Source of the DNA: an uncultured Bacilli bacterium
Lineage (GTDB): Bacteria > Bacillota_I > Bacilli_A > RF39 > UBA660
Assembly: GCA_947632275.1 (NCBI GenBank)
Contig: CANROR010000020.1
Coordinates: 1-16,834, forward strand
DNA length: 16,834 bases
Reading direction: 5' to 3'
Of this stretch, positions 1 to 8,051 are shown in pieces. Under the pieces are notes generated by a model, which worked only from the letters and a program-made list of their open reading frames with translations, ran no database searches and had not been told where the DNA came from. Both the position numbers and the translations under genes were made by a program. How positions within the stretch are numbered: the first letter of the stretch is position 1; the number at the start of each line of letters is the position of its first letter.

Positions 1-22
1 TTGTCGATTTTAGTCTATCTTA

Positions 23-51
23 ATTATACATCTACTTTGGTGTATATGCAA
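23..51 (-). promoter_or_regulatory. Sigma-A-like promoter reading out of the left edge
   Basis: On the minus strand TTGCAT (46-51) and TATAAT (23-28) are separated by exactly 17 bases. Transcription would start near position 16 and leave the window to the left, so a minus-strand gene probably begins just outside. No start codon for it is visible here. Confidence 0.6.
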
Positions 52-82
52 TTTATTCCAAAATCCTACTTTCACCCATAAT

Positions 83-103
83 TATATATATATATATATA
101 TAT
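83..103. repeat. TA dinucleotide microsatellite
   Basis: About ten uninterrupted TA units lie between the left-edge promoter and the terminator of the first gene. This is simple low-complexity DNA in an intergenic stretch. It could vary in length between strains. I see no protein-coding potential across it. Confidence 0.8.
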
Positions 104-120
104 TCAAGGGTTAAAATTAA

Positions 121-145
121 AAAAAGTTATTTTTTTATAAATAAC
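121..145 (-). terminator. Weak intrinsic terminator overlapping the stop codon
   Basis: GTTATTT (126-132) pairs with AAATAAC (139-145) around a six-base loop. On the minus strand it is followed by a run of five U. The stem has only one G-C pair, so it is weak. The stop codon of the adjacent gene lies inside the hairpin. Confidence 0.45.
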
Positions 146-563
146 CTTTTAATATTTCCACATTCTTTTCTTGCATTGTAACATAATCACTAACAATTGA
201 TTCTACTTCTTTATTTATTTTCTTTTTGTTTAAAATTTTTCTTCCTTCAATGATACCCATATTAACACCTTGGAGTAATATTTCGGCAATTTTGGAATTA
301 CTAGTATCATCCATCGTTTTCATTTCAATACCCGACCAAGTCATTACTTTGTTCATAACGCCGGTGCTATGCGGTTTACCATCATTATAATCAGGATAAA
401 TCTCATCAACTTTTTGGGCAATATCTTTGTACTCATGTAATTCTTTTTGTAAAACTTCTTTTAAGTTCTTATCTTTTACTTTCTCTAAAATCATATTTAC
501 TGCATCAATCCCCATCGTTGCACCTTTATGGATTTCATCTAAAGCATTAATATTTTCTTGCAT
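135..563 (-). CDS. Small all-helical protein, ferritin-like/DUF2383-type candidate
   Basis: This is a 142-residue soluble protein with no signal peptide or membrane segment. It is predicted to be almost entirely helical and reads as a four-helix bundle. It contains an internal two-fold repeat: the motif GATMGID near residues 14-20 recurs as GVNMGII near residues 99-105, each followed by a long amphipathic helix. Proteins of this size and pattern are common in Clostridia and Bacilli as hypothetical or four-helix-bundle proteins. I do not see the paired ExxH ligands that would establish a di-iron ferritin, so no reaction is assigned. The ATG has an upstream GGTGAT with good spacing. The gene lies 46 bases after the stop of the surface-protein gene with no strong terminator between, so it may be the last gene of the enolase operon. 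The family call is tentative. Confidence 0.7.
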   Translation of the reverse strand: MQENINALDEIHKGATMGIDAVNMILEKVKDKNLKEVLQKELHEYKDIAQKVDEIYPDYNDGKPHSTGVMNKVMTWSGIEMKTMDDTSNSKIAEILLQGVNMGIIEGRKILNKKKINKEVESIVSDYVTMQEKNVEILKGYL

Positions 564-609
564 TAATTATCACCATTACTAATATGCTTAAATTAACTTT
601 TTTTATACA

Positions 610-3327
610 TTAATTGACGTTCAATAAAATACGCATATTTACTCGTAAATTTTCTTTACTACCTTTAGGAATTTTAAAATAACTACTATCATGATCCGGA
701 ACATTAACTGATACATAAGTTCCTTCATCATTTTTAATTACAATAGAATCAATTGTATAACTTAAATTACCTAAATTTAATTCAATCTTATATAAAGTAT
801 CAGAAATAATTTCTTTACTAAATGAATAGATATAATTACCATCACTAGCAACTTGTACATTTCTACTTTTTTCTTCACTAGTATCAATATTTTTTATTGT
901 TACTTGGGTATCAGCCATTCTAATATATTCATCTAAGGCTTTATCTCTAATATAAACATCAATTGAATATAATTCTTTCATATCAAAATTAAATGAAACA
1001 TTTATATCACTATTTTGAGAAAAATCGCCGGGAATTTTTAAATTATTTTGACTACTTATGACTACTTCTTCTCCACGATCATTAGTTGCTTTTATGTCTT
1101 TTAAAATATTACTATTTAAAGTAACAATATAATTAGTATTTTCCAAAACATTATTTAATAAACATGTTCCTAAAGCCGAAACTTCACAAGTAATTTTTCC
1201 CATCGCGCTATCTAAGGTTAAAGTACCTGAATCTAAGAGTTTACCATCGCCATAAACTTTAGCATTTAAATTATAAGTTTTATTTTCATTTTTTGATTTT
1301 AAATATATTTTTACCCCAATATATTTAGCACTTTCAAAATCAGCCGCTACATTTAGATATTTACCATTACTTATTAGTAAATCTTTGCCCGCATTACCAT
1401 TACTGGTAGCATGATCTAAATAATATTCATTACCTTTTTCATCCATAAATTTAACTTCATAATCAGTATCACTAAACATATTTGACAAAGCAACATAACC
1501 ACCCGCGGACATACTTTTACTTTTTTCTTGTTTTGTAATTTTATCAATTAAATAAACAGTTCCATTTTTTAAATTAACTTCACCATCAGCATCCTCAACA
1601 TAGAAATACATTTCAAAAGTATAATTTTCTTTATTTTTAACATTTAATGTTACTTTTTGCTTATTATCTGCTTCTTCAACCGCTTTTTTGGTTAAAATTA
1701 TTTTATCTTCCATATAATAATCTAAATTTTTGGCAGGTAAAGCAACATTTTTATTACTAGCTAACTGATAATTATCTTCACCAAACAATATATACAAATT
1801 ACCTTCGACAGGACTAGCATTTTCATCTAATACTTCAAAATAATTTAATTTATAATCATTGGTTAATTCCATTAAAGTTTCTAAATTATGATATGAAAAA
1901 GATAATTTTGCATAATTATTATAAGCTTTTTTTAATTCTAACCATTTAGCTTGCGCAGCAACTATAGGATCATCTTCAATCCAAAAACTTATTGACTGAG
2001 GAATTGCTTCGCCATTTGGTCTTTGAAATTCCGCGATAGATTCAATATAACCATTAGCTTTCATCACCATTTCCATTTCCCCCGAAATATTATTAACCAT
2101 TGAATCTTTATGATAATTCATAACACTTACTTTATCATTCATGGTTAATATAGTATTAAGACTTTGATTAAATGAATTTAATAATTCTTCAGTATTTGCA
2201 TATTCCAAATAATTAGTATCATACCAAAAAGTAACAACATTAATAAACTCTAAATTATTTTCATGAGCATAATTATAACCATTTTCAAGGGTATTTGCAT
2301 AAACATTAAAATTATTAATTACATCTTGGTTAAATGTTTCATTGCTACTAGCTTCAATATCAAAAATAACCCCATTTATTAATTTATCATTATTTACTTT
2401 ATTAAAATTAGCCGCTAAATCAATTTTTTCTCTTAATTTTTCAGGATTTTTGTAATAACTAGAATCACCACTTAATAAATAAAATTTTATATTTTCTGCT
2501 TTTAATTTTTGAGCTATTTTTAAAATTGTTCCATCTTCTAAAGTTCCATCAGGTACATGTTGATAAATACTATCAATATTAAGCTTCTTTAATGTACTTA
2601 TTGTATCACTAATATTTTCATCAAATAAAGGAACTAAATTCCAACTATAAACCGAACTGACATTATCTTTATTATTTTTCGTAATTATTATTTTACAATT
2701 AAAATTTTTTCCCGCATTATCATTTTGATCAGCATCTAAATTAATTAATTTTAATTCAAAATTCCATTTATGGTTTGTAGATGCTGTTGGGGCATCGGCT
2801 TGAGCAATAATTTCAAAATTTTCGACAATAGTAATTAAGCCGCTTTCTTCCGTGATATCGTAACCCGAATGTTTTATATTTTCTACATCTGTAACATTAC
2901 TTACATATTCAATATTACCAATCATTTTAGTATATTCCTTATTCTCTGGATCAGTAATTTTCAAAATTAATTCAGGTATTTCATCAGAAGTCGAATAATG
3001 AAATTCATTTTTTTCAATTTGAAGATAAATATTATAACTTTCTTTAGCATAATTAGTATAATTATTAGCAATTAAATTGGCTTCAATATAAGTAGAATCG
3101 CTTAAAGTTTTATCGGTTGAGCCAAAATTACCTTGATTAGCTTTAATATCTAAATCTTTTTCTACATAAAAAGTAAGGCTATCAGTCGTCCCCGTTTTAA
3201 TATTAATTAATTCATTTGCACCATTAGCAGTTTGCGTAGCAAAATAAGCATAACTTATTCCAATTAAAATTATAAATAAAAATAAGGAAATGCCGGTAAT
3301 AATTATTTTTTTCTTTTCCTTTTTCAT
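610..3327 (-). CDS. Membrane-anchored surface protein with GH18-like barrel and three beta domains
   Basis: This 905-residue protein starts with a basic stretch and one hydrophobic segment (about 8-29) ending in SYAYF, an N-terminal export segment common in low-GC gut Bacillota. No C-terminal LPXTG or second TM is present, so it is probably N-terminally anchored or secreted. Residues about 35-220 look beta-rich. Residues about 225-485 show eight alternating strand/helix units like a TIM barrel. Strand four reads INGVIFDIE (317-325), which matches the GH18 active-site signature except for Ile at its first acidic position; E325 would be the acid and D323 its partner. MNY (403-405) sits where GH18 enzymes have their strand-six motif. 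Three repeats of about 110 residues (from about 558, 670 and 786) resemble Ig-like or Cna-B-like sandwiches. The ATG follows AAGGTGA, which overlaps the enolase stop 8 bases upstream. A glycan-acting role is inference. Confidence 0.75.
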   Translation of the reverse strand: MKKEKKKIIITGISLFLFIILIGISYAYFATQTANGANELINIKTGTTDSLTFYVEKDLDIKANQGNFGSTDKTLSDSTYIEANLIANNYTNYAKESYNIYLQIEKNEFHYSTSDEIPELILKITDPENKEYTKMIGNIEYVSNVTDVENIKHSGYDITEESGLITIVENFEIIAQADAPTASTNHKWNFELKLINLDADQNDNAGKNFNCKIIITKNNKDNVSSVYSWNLVPLFDENISDTISTLKKLNIDSIYQHVPDGTLEDGTILKIAQKLKAENIKFYLLSGDSSYYKNPEKLREKIDLAANFNKVNNDKLINGVIFDIEASSNETFNQDVINNFNVYANTLENGYNYAHENNLEFINVVTFWYDTNYLEYANTEELLNSFNQSLNTILTMNDKVSVMNYHKDSMVNNISGEMEMVMKANGYIESIAEFQRPNGEAIPQSISFWIEDDPIVAAQAKWLELKKAYNNYAKLSFSYHNLETLMELTNDYKLNYFEVLDENASPVEGNLYILFGEDNYQLASNKNVALPAKNLDYYMEDKIILTKKAVEEADNKQKVTLNVKNKENYTFEMYFYVEDADGEVNLKNGTVYLIDKITKQEKSKSMSAGGYVALSNMFSDTDYEVKFMDEKGNEYYLDHATSNGNAGKDLLISNGKYLNVAADFESAKYIGVKIYLKSKNENKTYNLNAKVYGDGKLLDSGTLTLDSAMGKITCEVSALGTCLLNNVLENTNYIVTLNSNILKDIKATNDRGEEVVISSQNNLKIPGDFSQNSDINVSFNFDMKELYSIDVYIRDKALDEYIRMADTQVTIKNIDTSEEKSRNVQVASDGNYIYSFSKEIISDTLYKIELNLGNLSYTIDSIVIKNDEGTYVSVNVPDHDSSYFKIPKGSKENLRVNMRILLNVN

Positions 3328-3335
3328 AAATCACC

Positions 3336-4568
3336 TTACTTATTTAATATTTTTTCTTCAATTTTCATTAACCTATTATATTTAGCAATCCTTTCCCCCC
3401 GACTCATCGAACCAGTTTTAATAAAGGCTAAATTAAGGCCAACCGCGAAATCAGCAATAAATGTATCTTCCGTTTCCCCACTTCGATGAGAAATAATCGT
3501 TTTATAATTATTTTTCTTTGCCACCAAAATCGTTTTAATCATTTCACTGATAGTGCCAATTTGATTAGCCTTTAAAAGAATAGCATTCCCGGCTTGCATT
3601 TCAATACCCTTTTTTAAATATTTTTCATTAGTTACAAAATAATCATCGCCGACTAACATAATATTTTGCCCAATTAATTTAGTAAGATTAGCTAAAGCGG
3701 CAAAATCATCTTCATAAAAAGGATCTTCAATACTAATAATTGGGTACTTTTTGGTCATCGCCACATAATAATTAGTTAGTTCTTCCGTCGTTAAATTTTG
3801 ACCATCTAAACTATAAGTCTTTGTTTCTTGATTATAAAATTCACTGGCCGCGGCATCAATACCAATAAAAATATCTTGGCCGGGAATATAACCCGCGGCT
3901 TTAATCGCTTTTATAATAAATTCAAAAGCTTCTTCGTTGTTTTTTAAATTGGGAGCAAAGCCTCCTTCATCACCAACACCCGTGCTATGTCCTGCTTCTT
4001 TAAGTAATTTCTTTAAATGATGAAAGACTTCGGCTGCTGCCCTAACTCTTTCTTTCATTGATTTTACGACGGGAATAATCATAAATTCTTGAATATCTAA
4101 ATTATTTTCGGCATGTTTACCCCCATTAATAATATTAACCATTGGAATTGGCATCGAAATTTTGCCCGAAGTAATATATTCGTATAATTCTTTATGATCA
4201 AGTTGAGCTAAACATTTTAAAGAAGCAAGGGAAACGGCTAAAGTAGCATTAGCTCCTAAAACGCTTTTATTTTCGGTGTTATCAAGTTCTAGCAAAATTT
4301 TATCCACTTCATTTTGATTAATATTTTTCCCAACCAAAACTGGTTTAATAATCTTTTCGACATTACTTACGGCTTTTAAAACGCCTTTACCTAAGTAACG
4401 TGTATCATCATTGTCCCGAAGTTCTAAAGCTTCGCGCGAACCTGTAGATGCTCCACTAGGAACACTGGCAACGCCTTTAATCCCATTTTCAAGTTCCATT
4501 TCTACTTCAACCGTGGGATTACCTCTACTATCTAATATTTCCCGCGCTTTAATATTTTTTATTTGCAT
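3336..4568 (-). CDS. eno: Enolase (phosphopyruvate hydratase)
   Basis: Enolase interconverts 2-phosphoglycerate and phosphoenolpyruvate in glycolysis, normally as a cytosolic Mg-dependent oligomer. The protein has 410 residues, slightly shorter than the usual roughly 430. Hallmarks are all present: the mobile loop SGASTG (38-43), NGGKHA (148-153), GDEGGFAPN (199-207) with proton donor E201, Mg ligands D238, E281 and D308, base K333 in LLKANQIGT, and SHRSGETED (360-368) with K384 just before GSMSR. Small departures from the usual text include GDDYFVTN (commonly GDDLFVTN) and KANQ (commonly KVNQ or KPNQ). The ATG has GAGGTG at 4578-4583 and a strong promoter. It leads an operon with the 905-residue surface protein; no other glycolytic gene is nearby. 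The assignment is essentially certain. Confidence 0.98.
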   Translation of the reverse strand: MQIKNIKAREILDSRGNPTVEVEMELENGIKGVASVPSGASTGSREALELRDNDDTRYLGKGVLKAVSNVEKIIKPVLVGKNINQNEVDKILLELDNTENKSVLGANATLAVSLASLKCLAQLDHKELYEYITSGKISMPIPMVNIINGGKHAENNLDIQEFMIIPVVKSMKERVRAAAEVFHHLKKLLKEAGHSTGVGDEGGFAPNLKNNEEAFEFIIKAIKAAGYIPGQDIFIGIDAAASEFYNQETKTYSLDGQNLTTEELTNYYVAMTKKYPIISIEDPFYEDDFAALANLTKLIGQNIMLVGDDYFVTNEKYLKKGIEMQAGNAILLKANQIGTISEMIKTILVAKKNNYKTIISHRSGETEDTFIADFAVGLNLAFIKTGSMSRGERIAKYNRLMKIEEKILNK

Positions 4569-4593
4569 TTAATCAACACCTCATTATGTTAAC

Positions 4594-4621
4594 ATTATAT
4601 CAAACAATAACTTTTTTGCAA
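4594..4621 (-). promoter_or_regulatory. Promoter of the enolase operon
   Basis: On the minus strand TTGCAA (4616-4621) and a perfect TATAAT (4594-4599) are 16 bases apart. The predicted start near 4587 leaves a leader of about 20 bases carrying the GAGGTG ribosome site. Confidence 0.75.
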
Positions 4622-4648
4622 TGTTAGATTTTTATTTACTTAAAAATA

Positions 4649-4657
4649 TGGTATATT
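4649..4657 (+). promoter_or_regulatory. Possible extended -10 promoter of the 105/758-residue operon
   Basis: TG-G-TATATT on the plus strand looks like an extended -10 element without a clear -35. It would start transcription near 4664, just ahead of the AAGGAG ribosome site at 4666-4671. It is divergent from the enolase promoter. Moderate to weak support. Confidence 0.4.
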
Positions 4658-4678
4658 AATAATACAAGGAGTTATGAA

Positions 4679-4996
4679 ATGAATCTTCAAGAACGAAATA
4701 ATATCTATTGGACGATTTCCCAAAATTTAAATACTGTCAACGACTTATTAGAAAATTGGGCAATAGCAATTGATGATAATCTTTTGTTTAAATATCTTAA
4801 TAACAAAGTTTACGATTTAAATACTCAAGATCCTAATATTTATTTAGCCTCGCTTTGTTATTATATTTACAATAACAAGCAAGAAGAAATTAAAGTAAAT
4901 AACACCGAAACACCTAAGCTTATCTTAATAAATTTTTTTAATATCATTCTCGAAGAATTAAATCAATTGCCAATTAATTATGAGGTTAGATCATGA
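4679..4996 (+). CDS. Hypothetical small protein, first gene of a two-gene operon
   Basis: I do not recognise this 105-residue protein. It has no signal peptide or membrane segment and looks helical, with a Tyr-rich central stretch (LCYYIYNN near 59-66) and acidic helices. The ATG is set by a strong AAGGAG seven bases upstream; the ATG five bases earlier is followed after one codon by TGA and is not used. Its TGA stop overlaps the ATG of the next gene by four bases (ATGA), so the two are probably translationally coupled. They are the only plus-strand genes in this part of the window. The small protein may be a partner or chaperone of the larger one, but nothing in its sequence shows that directly. 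Confidence 0.75.
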   Translation: MNLQERNNIYWTISQNLNTVNDLLENWAIAIDDNLLFKYLNNKVYDLNTQDPNIYLASLCYYIYNNKQEEIKVNNTETPKLILINFFNIILEELNQLPINYEVRS

Positions 4997-7269
4997 ATAT
5001 AAAAGAAAAATTAACATTACAATTATTTTTACTTAATAATGGTTTTAAAATTACCGATAATAACATCGAAGCTAGTAATAAAAAAATTTATAATCCGTTA
5101 TTAGATAAAATAACGATTGAAAACGTTTTAAAAAACAAAGATTTTTTTAAATTGTTAACTGATTATCTTCCCAAAGCCAAAAATAATAAAGCTAACTTAA
5201 ATACAATTAGAGAACTTCTATCTTGTCTTAAGAAAAACGCTTCTTTATATGGCTTACAAAGCAATTTTACTAATAGTTTAAATACGGCTTTAAAAGAATA
5301 TTTAGCTAATAATATTTTAGAAGCTCCTTATATTACGCAAATACTTTCTAATATCTCAGATATTAAGGAAAGTTATATGGCTGTTATAACTAATAAGGTT
5401 AAAAACAACCAAATAAATAGTTCTTTAATTGATACTATAATGGATACTTATCTTTTAGAAACTTACAATCAATATTCCAGTGAGAAAAGTGGCATTAATT
5501 TAGCCATGCAAATGCTTAATGTTATAAATAAGGAAGAAAATCCCGAATTAACTTCCCAAATTTTAGATAAATTAAAAAATGTATTAGATAAATTTGGCAA
5601 AGAACACATTTTTTCCAATTTAGATCCTGAAATGGCCGACATAGTTCAAAAAAGTATTTATTCCGTATTTCGCCAATATCAAAATAATAAAATCAGTGAT
5701 ACGGAATTTAATAATATAATTTCTTCTTATTATGCTGAAGAATCCTTTGACTTAGCCATTTCTTATAGCCGATGCAGTGATAATATTTTAGCCAATAAAA
5801 ATATTGAACAAGCTTTAAATATTAACATTAAAAACTTACGTGAAGTCTTAGATCTTGGATTTAGCAAGTATAATGTTGAAAAAAATTCACCTAACCTAGA
5901 TATGATTAAAGATACTTTTTATAATATGTATCTTATCTTAGGTAAAAGAAAAGCAATTGATATGCTAAATGACGTTTATGGTTCAGTATCTCTCCCAACT
6001 TTGGAAGCTATGTTTTATAATGTCAAAATTAATGATTATCACATTCCAAATAAAAATGGGGAAGTTCAATACAATAATGTTCAAAAAGCTTTATTGAATT
6101 TCTTATTTAGTAATAAAGCTACTGAAAGTAATATAAATATCCGTAAAATGTTCAATGATTTAGATAAATATTTCCCTTTATTACAAAATTTAATTAATAA
6201 CTGGGAAGAGTTCTATAAACAATTGGAAGGTAATGTTTCTTTAAGCGAATTAGTTACCATTGTTAAAGAAAATAATTTAAAAAATTCAACTATTACCCCT
6301 GATTTAATTGAACTTATCCCAATTGTGCAAAGAATTGGCCAAAGTGAAAAACTTTTAAATACTTATCGCGAAATGAAAAAAAGAACTGTTAGTTCAATTC
6401 CCAAAGTTCAAGGCAAAATTGATAAATATACTTACGAAGTTTGTGATTTGCAAGATATAAATCAATTAACCGTTGGTTATGATACTCATTGTTGTTTTAC
6501 CTTTGGAGGAGCTAGTGAAAATTCTTTAATTGATGGTTGTACTAATTCTCAAAGTCGAATTTTCATTATTCGGGAAAATGGTAAGCTTGCGGCCCAAAGT
6601 TGGATCTGGCGAAACGGAAATGTTGTATGTTTTGATAACATTGAAGTCAAAGGCATTATGAGTAAATTGGACCCTCGAATCTGGAAAACTTATCAAAAAG
6701 CGGCCCAAGAAATGGTTAATATTTCGGCCCAACAAGAGCCAAATCAAAAAATTGAATTAGTAAGTGTTGGAACTGGTTATTCAGATGTCAAACTCGCGGG
6801 GGAAAAATTATTACCTGACCAAACTTTAAAGCCTTTAAATAAAGGACTATATACGGACGCTGCCAATCAAGTACTGCTTGCTAAAAGCCCTAATTTTCAA
6901 AAAGTTAATTCTTATGAAGCCGAATGTCATTATCAAGATGAACGTAAAAAGCCTTTAATTATTGAACCACAACAAAGTTTAACTCCCCTTGATAATATAG
7001 CAAACTACATTAATGCCATCAATTATGCTGCTTTAAATTCCCGAACTTATAAAGAATTTAATATTAATAATTATACTTATATCACCTTAGGTCAAGACTG
7101 GTATATCGCTCTAACAAATGATGGTAAGATTGAACAACAAATCTATAGTTTTGATAATCGCAGTAAAGCTGAAATGAAAGATAATTTAGAGCTTCTTAAA
7201 GAACAAATAATAAATGGCAAGTTTACAAATATTAATTTAGAAAGCGAAAATTTAGGACCAAAATTGTAA
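4993..7269 (+). CDS. Large protein with C-terminal HCC/GG domain, function unknown
   Basis: This 758-residue protein has no signal peptide or TM segment. Residues 1 to about 455 are predicted to be a long helical array. Residues about 470-640 form a distinct alpha/beta domain with THCCFTFGGA (498-507), then a strand pair AAQSWIWRNGNVVCFDNIEV (533-552), VGTGYSDV (592-599) and YTDAANQVLL (620-629). From memory, domains with a [H/D]CC..GGA motif followed by a (L/A)AQSW.W..G....DNIE strand occur in large phage and mobile-element proteins. The order resembles a GNAT acyltransferase core, but I cannot confirm that fold. Residues about 665-758 form a small separate tail domain. GAGGT lies six bases before the ATG. 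The gene overlaps the 105-residue gene by four bases and ends at a strong bidirectional terminator. No biochemical function is claimed. Confidence 0.75.
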   Translation: MNIKEKLTLQLFLLNNGFKITDNNIEASNKKIYNPLLDKITIENVLKNKDFFKLLTDYLPKAKNNKANLNTIRELLSCLKKNASLYGLQSNFTNSLNTALKEYLANNILEAPYITQILSNISDIKESYMAVITNKVKNNQINSSLIDTIMDTYLLETYNQYSSEKSGINLAMQMLNVINKEENPELTSQILDKLKNVLDKFGKEHIFSNLDPEMADIVQKSIYSVFRQYQNNKISDTEFNNIISSYYAEESFDLAISYSRCSDNILANKNIEQALNINIKNLREVLDLGFSKYNVEKNSPNLDMIKDTFYNMYLILGKRKAIDMLNDVYGSVSLPTLEAMFYNVKINDYHIPNKNGEVQYNNVQKALLNFLFSNKATESNINIRKMFNDLDKYFPLLQNLINNWEEFYKQLEGNVSLSELVTIVKENNLKNSTITPDLIELIPIVQRIGQSEKLLNTYREMKKRTVSSIPKVQGKIDKYTYEVCDLQDINQLTVGYDTHCCFTFGGASENSLIDGCTNSQSRIFIIRENGKLAAQSWIWRNGNVVCFDNIEVKGIMSKLDPRIWKTYQKAAQEMVNISAQQEPNQKIELVSVGTGYSDVKLAGEKLLPDQTLKPLNKGLYTDAANQVLLAKSPNFQKVNSYEAECHYQDERKKPLIIEPQQSLTPLDNIANYINAINYAALNSRTYKEFNINNYTYITLGQDWYIALTNDGKIEQQIYSFDNRSKAEMKDNLELLKEQIINGKFTNINLESENLGPKL

Positions 7270-7270
7270 T

Positions 7271-7307
7271 AAAAAAATTCTTAACTTTAAAAATTAAGAA
7301 TTTTTTT
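7271..7307. terminator. Bidirectional intrinsic terminator between convergent genes
   Basis: A perfect 14-bp stem (7271-7284 with 7294-7307) encloses a nine-base loop. Runs of seven A and seven T at its outer ends give a U-tract in either direction. It lies between the stop of the 758-residue gene and the stop of the convergent DUF308 gene. Confidence 0.85.
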
Positions 7308-7332
7308 ATTATTTTATTTTTTTAATTTCTGA

Positions 7333-7917
7333 TTACCAAAAAATATCCATGATTTCTTTGGTTCTTTTTTTGAACATAAAGGCATTGGAAAAATCTATAA
7401 CTGCCGTAATCATCATGAAGGCCCCCACGATTTGGGTAAGGGTTAAACCAGCTTTAAATGGATTAAACATTAAGATGATCGCAATTACTATAAGCATAAT
7501 ACCACTTACTAATGTAACTAACCAACAATCTTCATTACCTTTTTTAAACCACATAGCGTAATCAATTTTTAAAGCGCCTTTAAGTAATAAATATAAACCT
7601 AAACAAATTATAACAAATGTCATCGCTTTATATGGATAAATAATTAACACTAAACCAAGTAACATATATAAAGCCGCGAAAACAATACTTAAAGCAAAAA
7701 GTTTAGCACCATCTCTTTTTAAATAATTATATAAAGAGCACAAACCGCTGACAATACAACTTACTCCAGCGATAACTCCCGCAATTTTTGTGGCATTACT
7801 TGGCAAAAATAATAATACTATTCCCAAAACAAAGGTTAATAATGCCATAATAAAAGAATAATTTATAAAGCGTTTGTAAACATTTTTTATGCTATTTTTA
7901 AATGGTTTTTTAGCCAT
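7333..7917 (-). CDS. DUF308/HdeD-like six-TM membrane protein
   Basis: This is a 194-residue integral membrane protein with six hydrophobic segments, near residues 20-38, 43-63, 71-93, 98-115, 130-150 and 158-180. It reads as three repeated two-helix hairpins, each with a Pro-containing turn: FLPSNATK, IYPYKAMT and FNPFKAGL. This triple pattern is typical of the DUF308/HdeD family, whose role is poorly defined (HdeD is linked to acid stress in E. coli). I chose the ATG at 7917 because AAAGGAG at 7927-7933 is nine bases ahead of it. The in-frame TTG at 7926 directly abuts the ribosome site and cannot be the start. It has its own promoter and is monocistronic, converging on the gene at 4993-7269. 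Confidence 0.85.
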   Translation of the reverse strand: MAKKPFKNSIKNVYKRFINYSFIMALLTFVLGIVLLFLPSNATKIAGVIAGVSCIVSGLCSLYNYLKRDGAKLFALSIVFAALYMLLGLVLIIYPYKAMTFVIICLGLYLLLKGALKIDYAMWFKKGNEDCWLVTLVSGIMLIVIAIILMFNPFKAGLTLTQIVGAFMMITAVIDFSNAFMFKKRTKEIMDIFW

Positions 7918-7938
7918 AATAATCAACTCCTTTAATAA

Positions 7939-7967
7939 ATTATACTCTAACTAGTATTTTTTTTCAA
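7939..7967 (-). promoter_or_regulatory. Promoter of the DUF308 gene
   Basis: TTGAAA (7962-7967) and TATAAT (7939-7944) on the minus strand are separated by 17 bases, just upstream of the AAAGGAG ribosome site. Confidence 0.75.
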
Positions 7968-8018
7968 CAAACTATTTTTAAAAACTCATAAATTGAAGTA
8001 ACAATTTTTCTCAGGATA

Positions 8019-8027
8019 TGATATAAT
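8019..8027 (+). promoter_or_regulatory. Extended -10 promoter of the FemABX-type gene
   Basis: TG-A-TATAAT on the plus strand is a perfect extended -10 element. No convincing -35 sits at 17 bases; TTGAAG lies 23 bases upstream. The predicted start near 8034 leaves a leader of about 18 bases. Confidence 0.65.
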
Positions 8028-8051
8028 TATCTCTCGTAGGTGGTGAGAAAG

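Noticed and set aside
83..103. TA repeat as part of an origin or recombination site
   Set aside because: It is a simple dinucleotide run with no flanking inverted repeats, DnaA boxes or site-specific recombination motifs.
6526..6747. Minus-strand open frame within the 758-residue gene
   Set aside because: It is antisense to the conserved HCC/GG domain and has no ribosome site; treated as a shadow.
7918..7926. In-frame TTG start for the DUF308 gene
   Set aside because: It abuts the AAAGGAG ribosome site with no spacing; the ATG at 7917 is correctly spaced.
8040..8051. In-frame GTG starts for the FemABX gene
   Set aside because: They overlap the AGGTGG ribosome site that serves the ATG at 8052.
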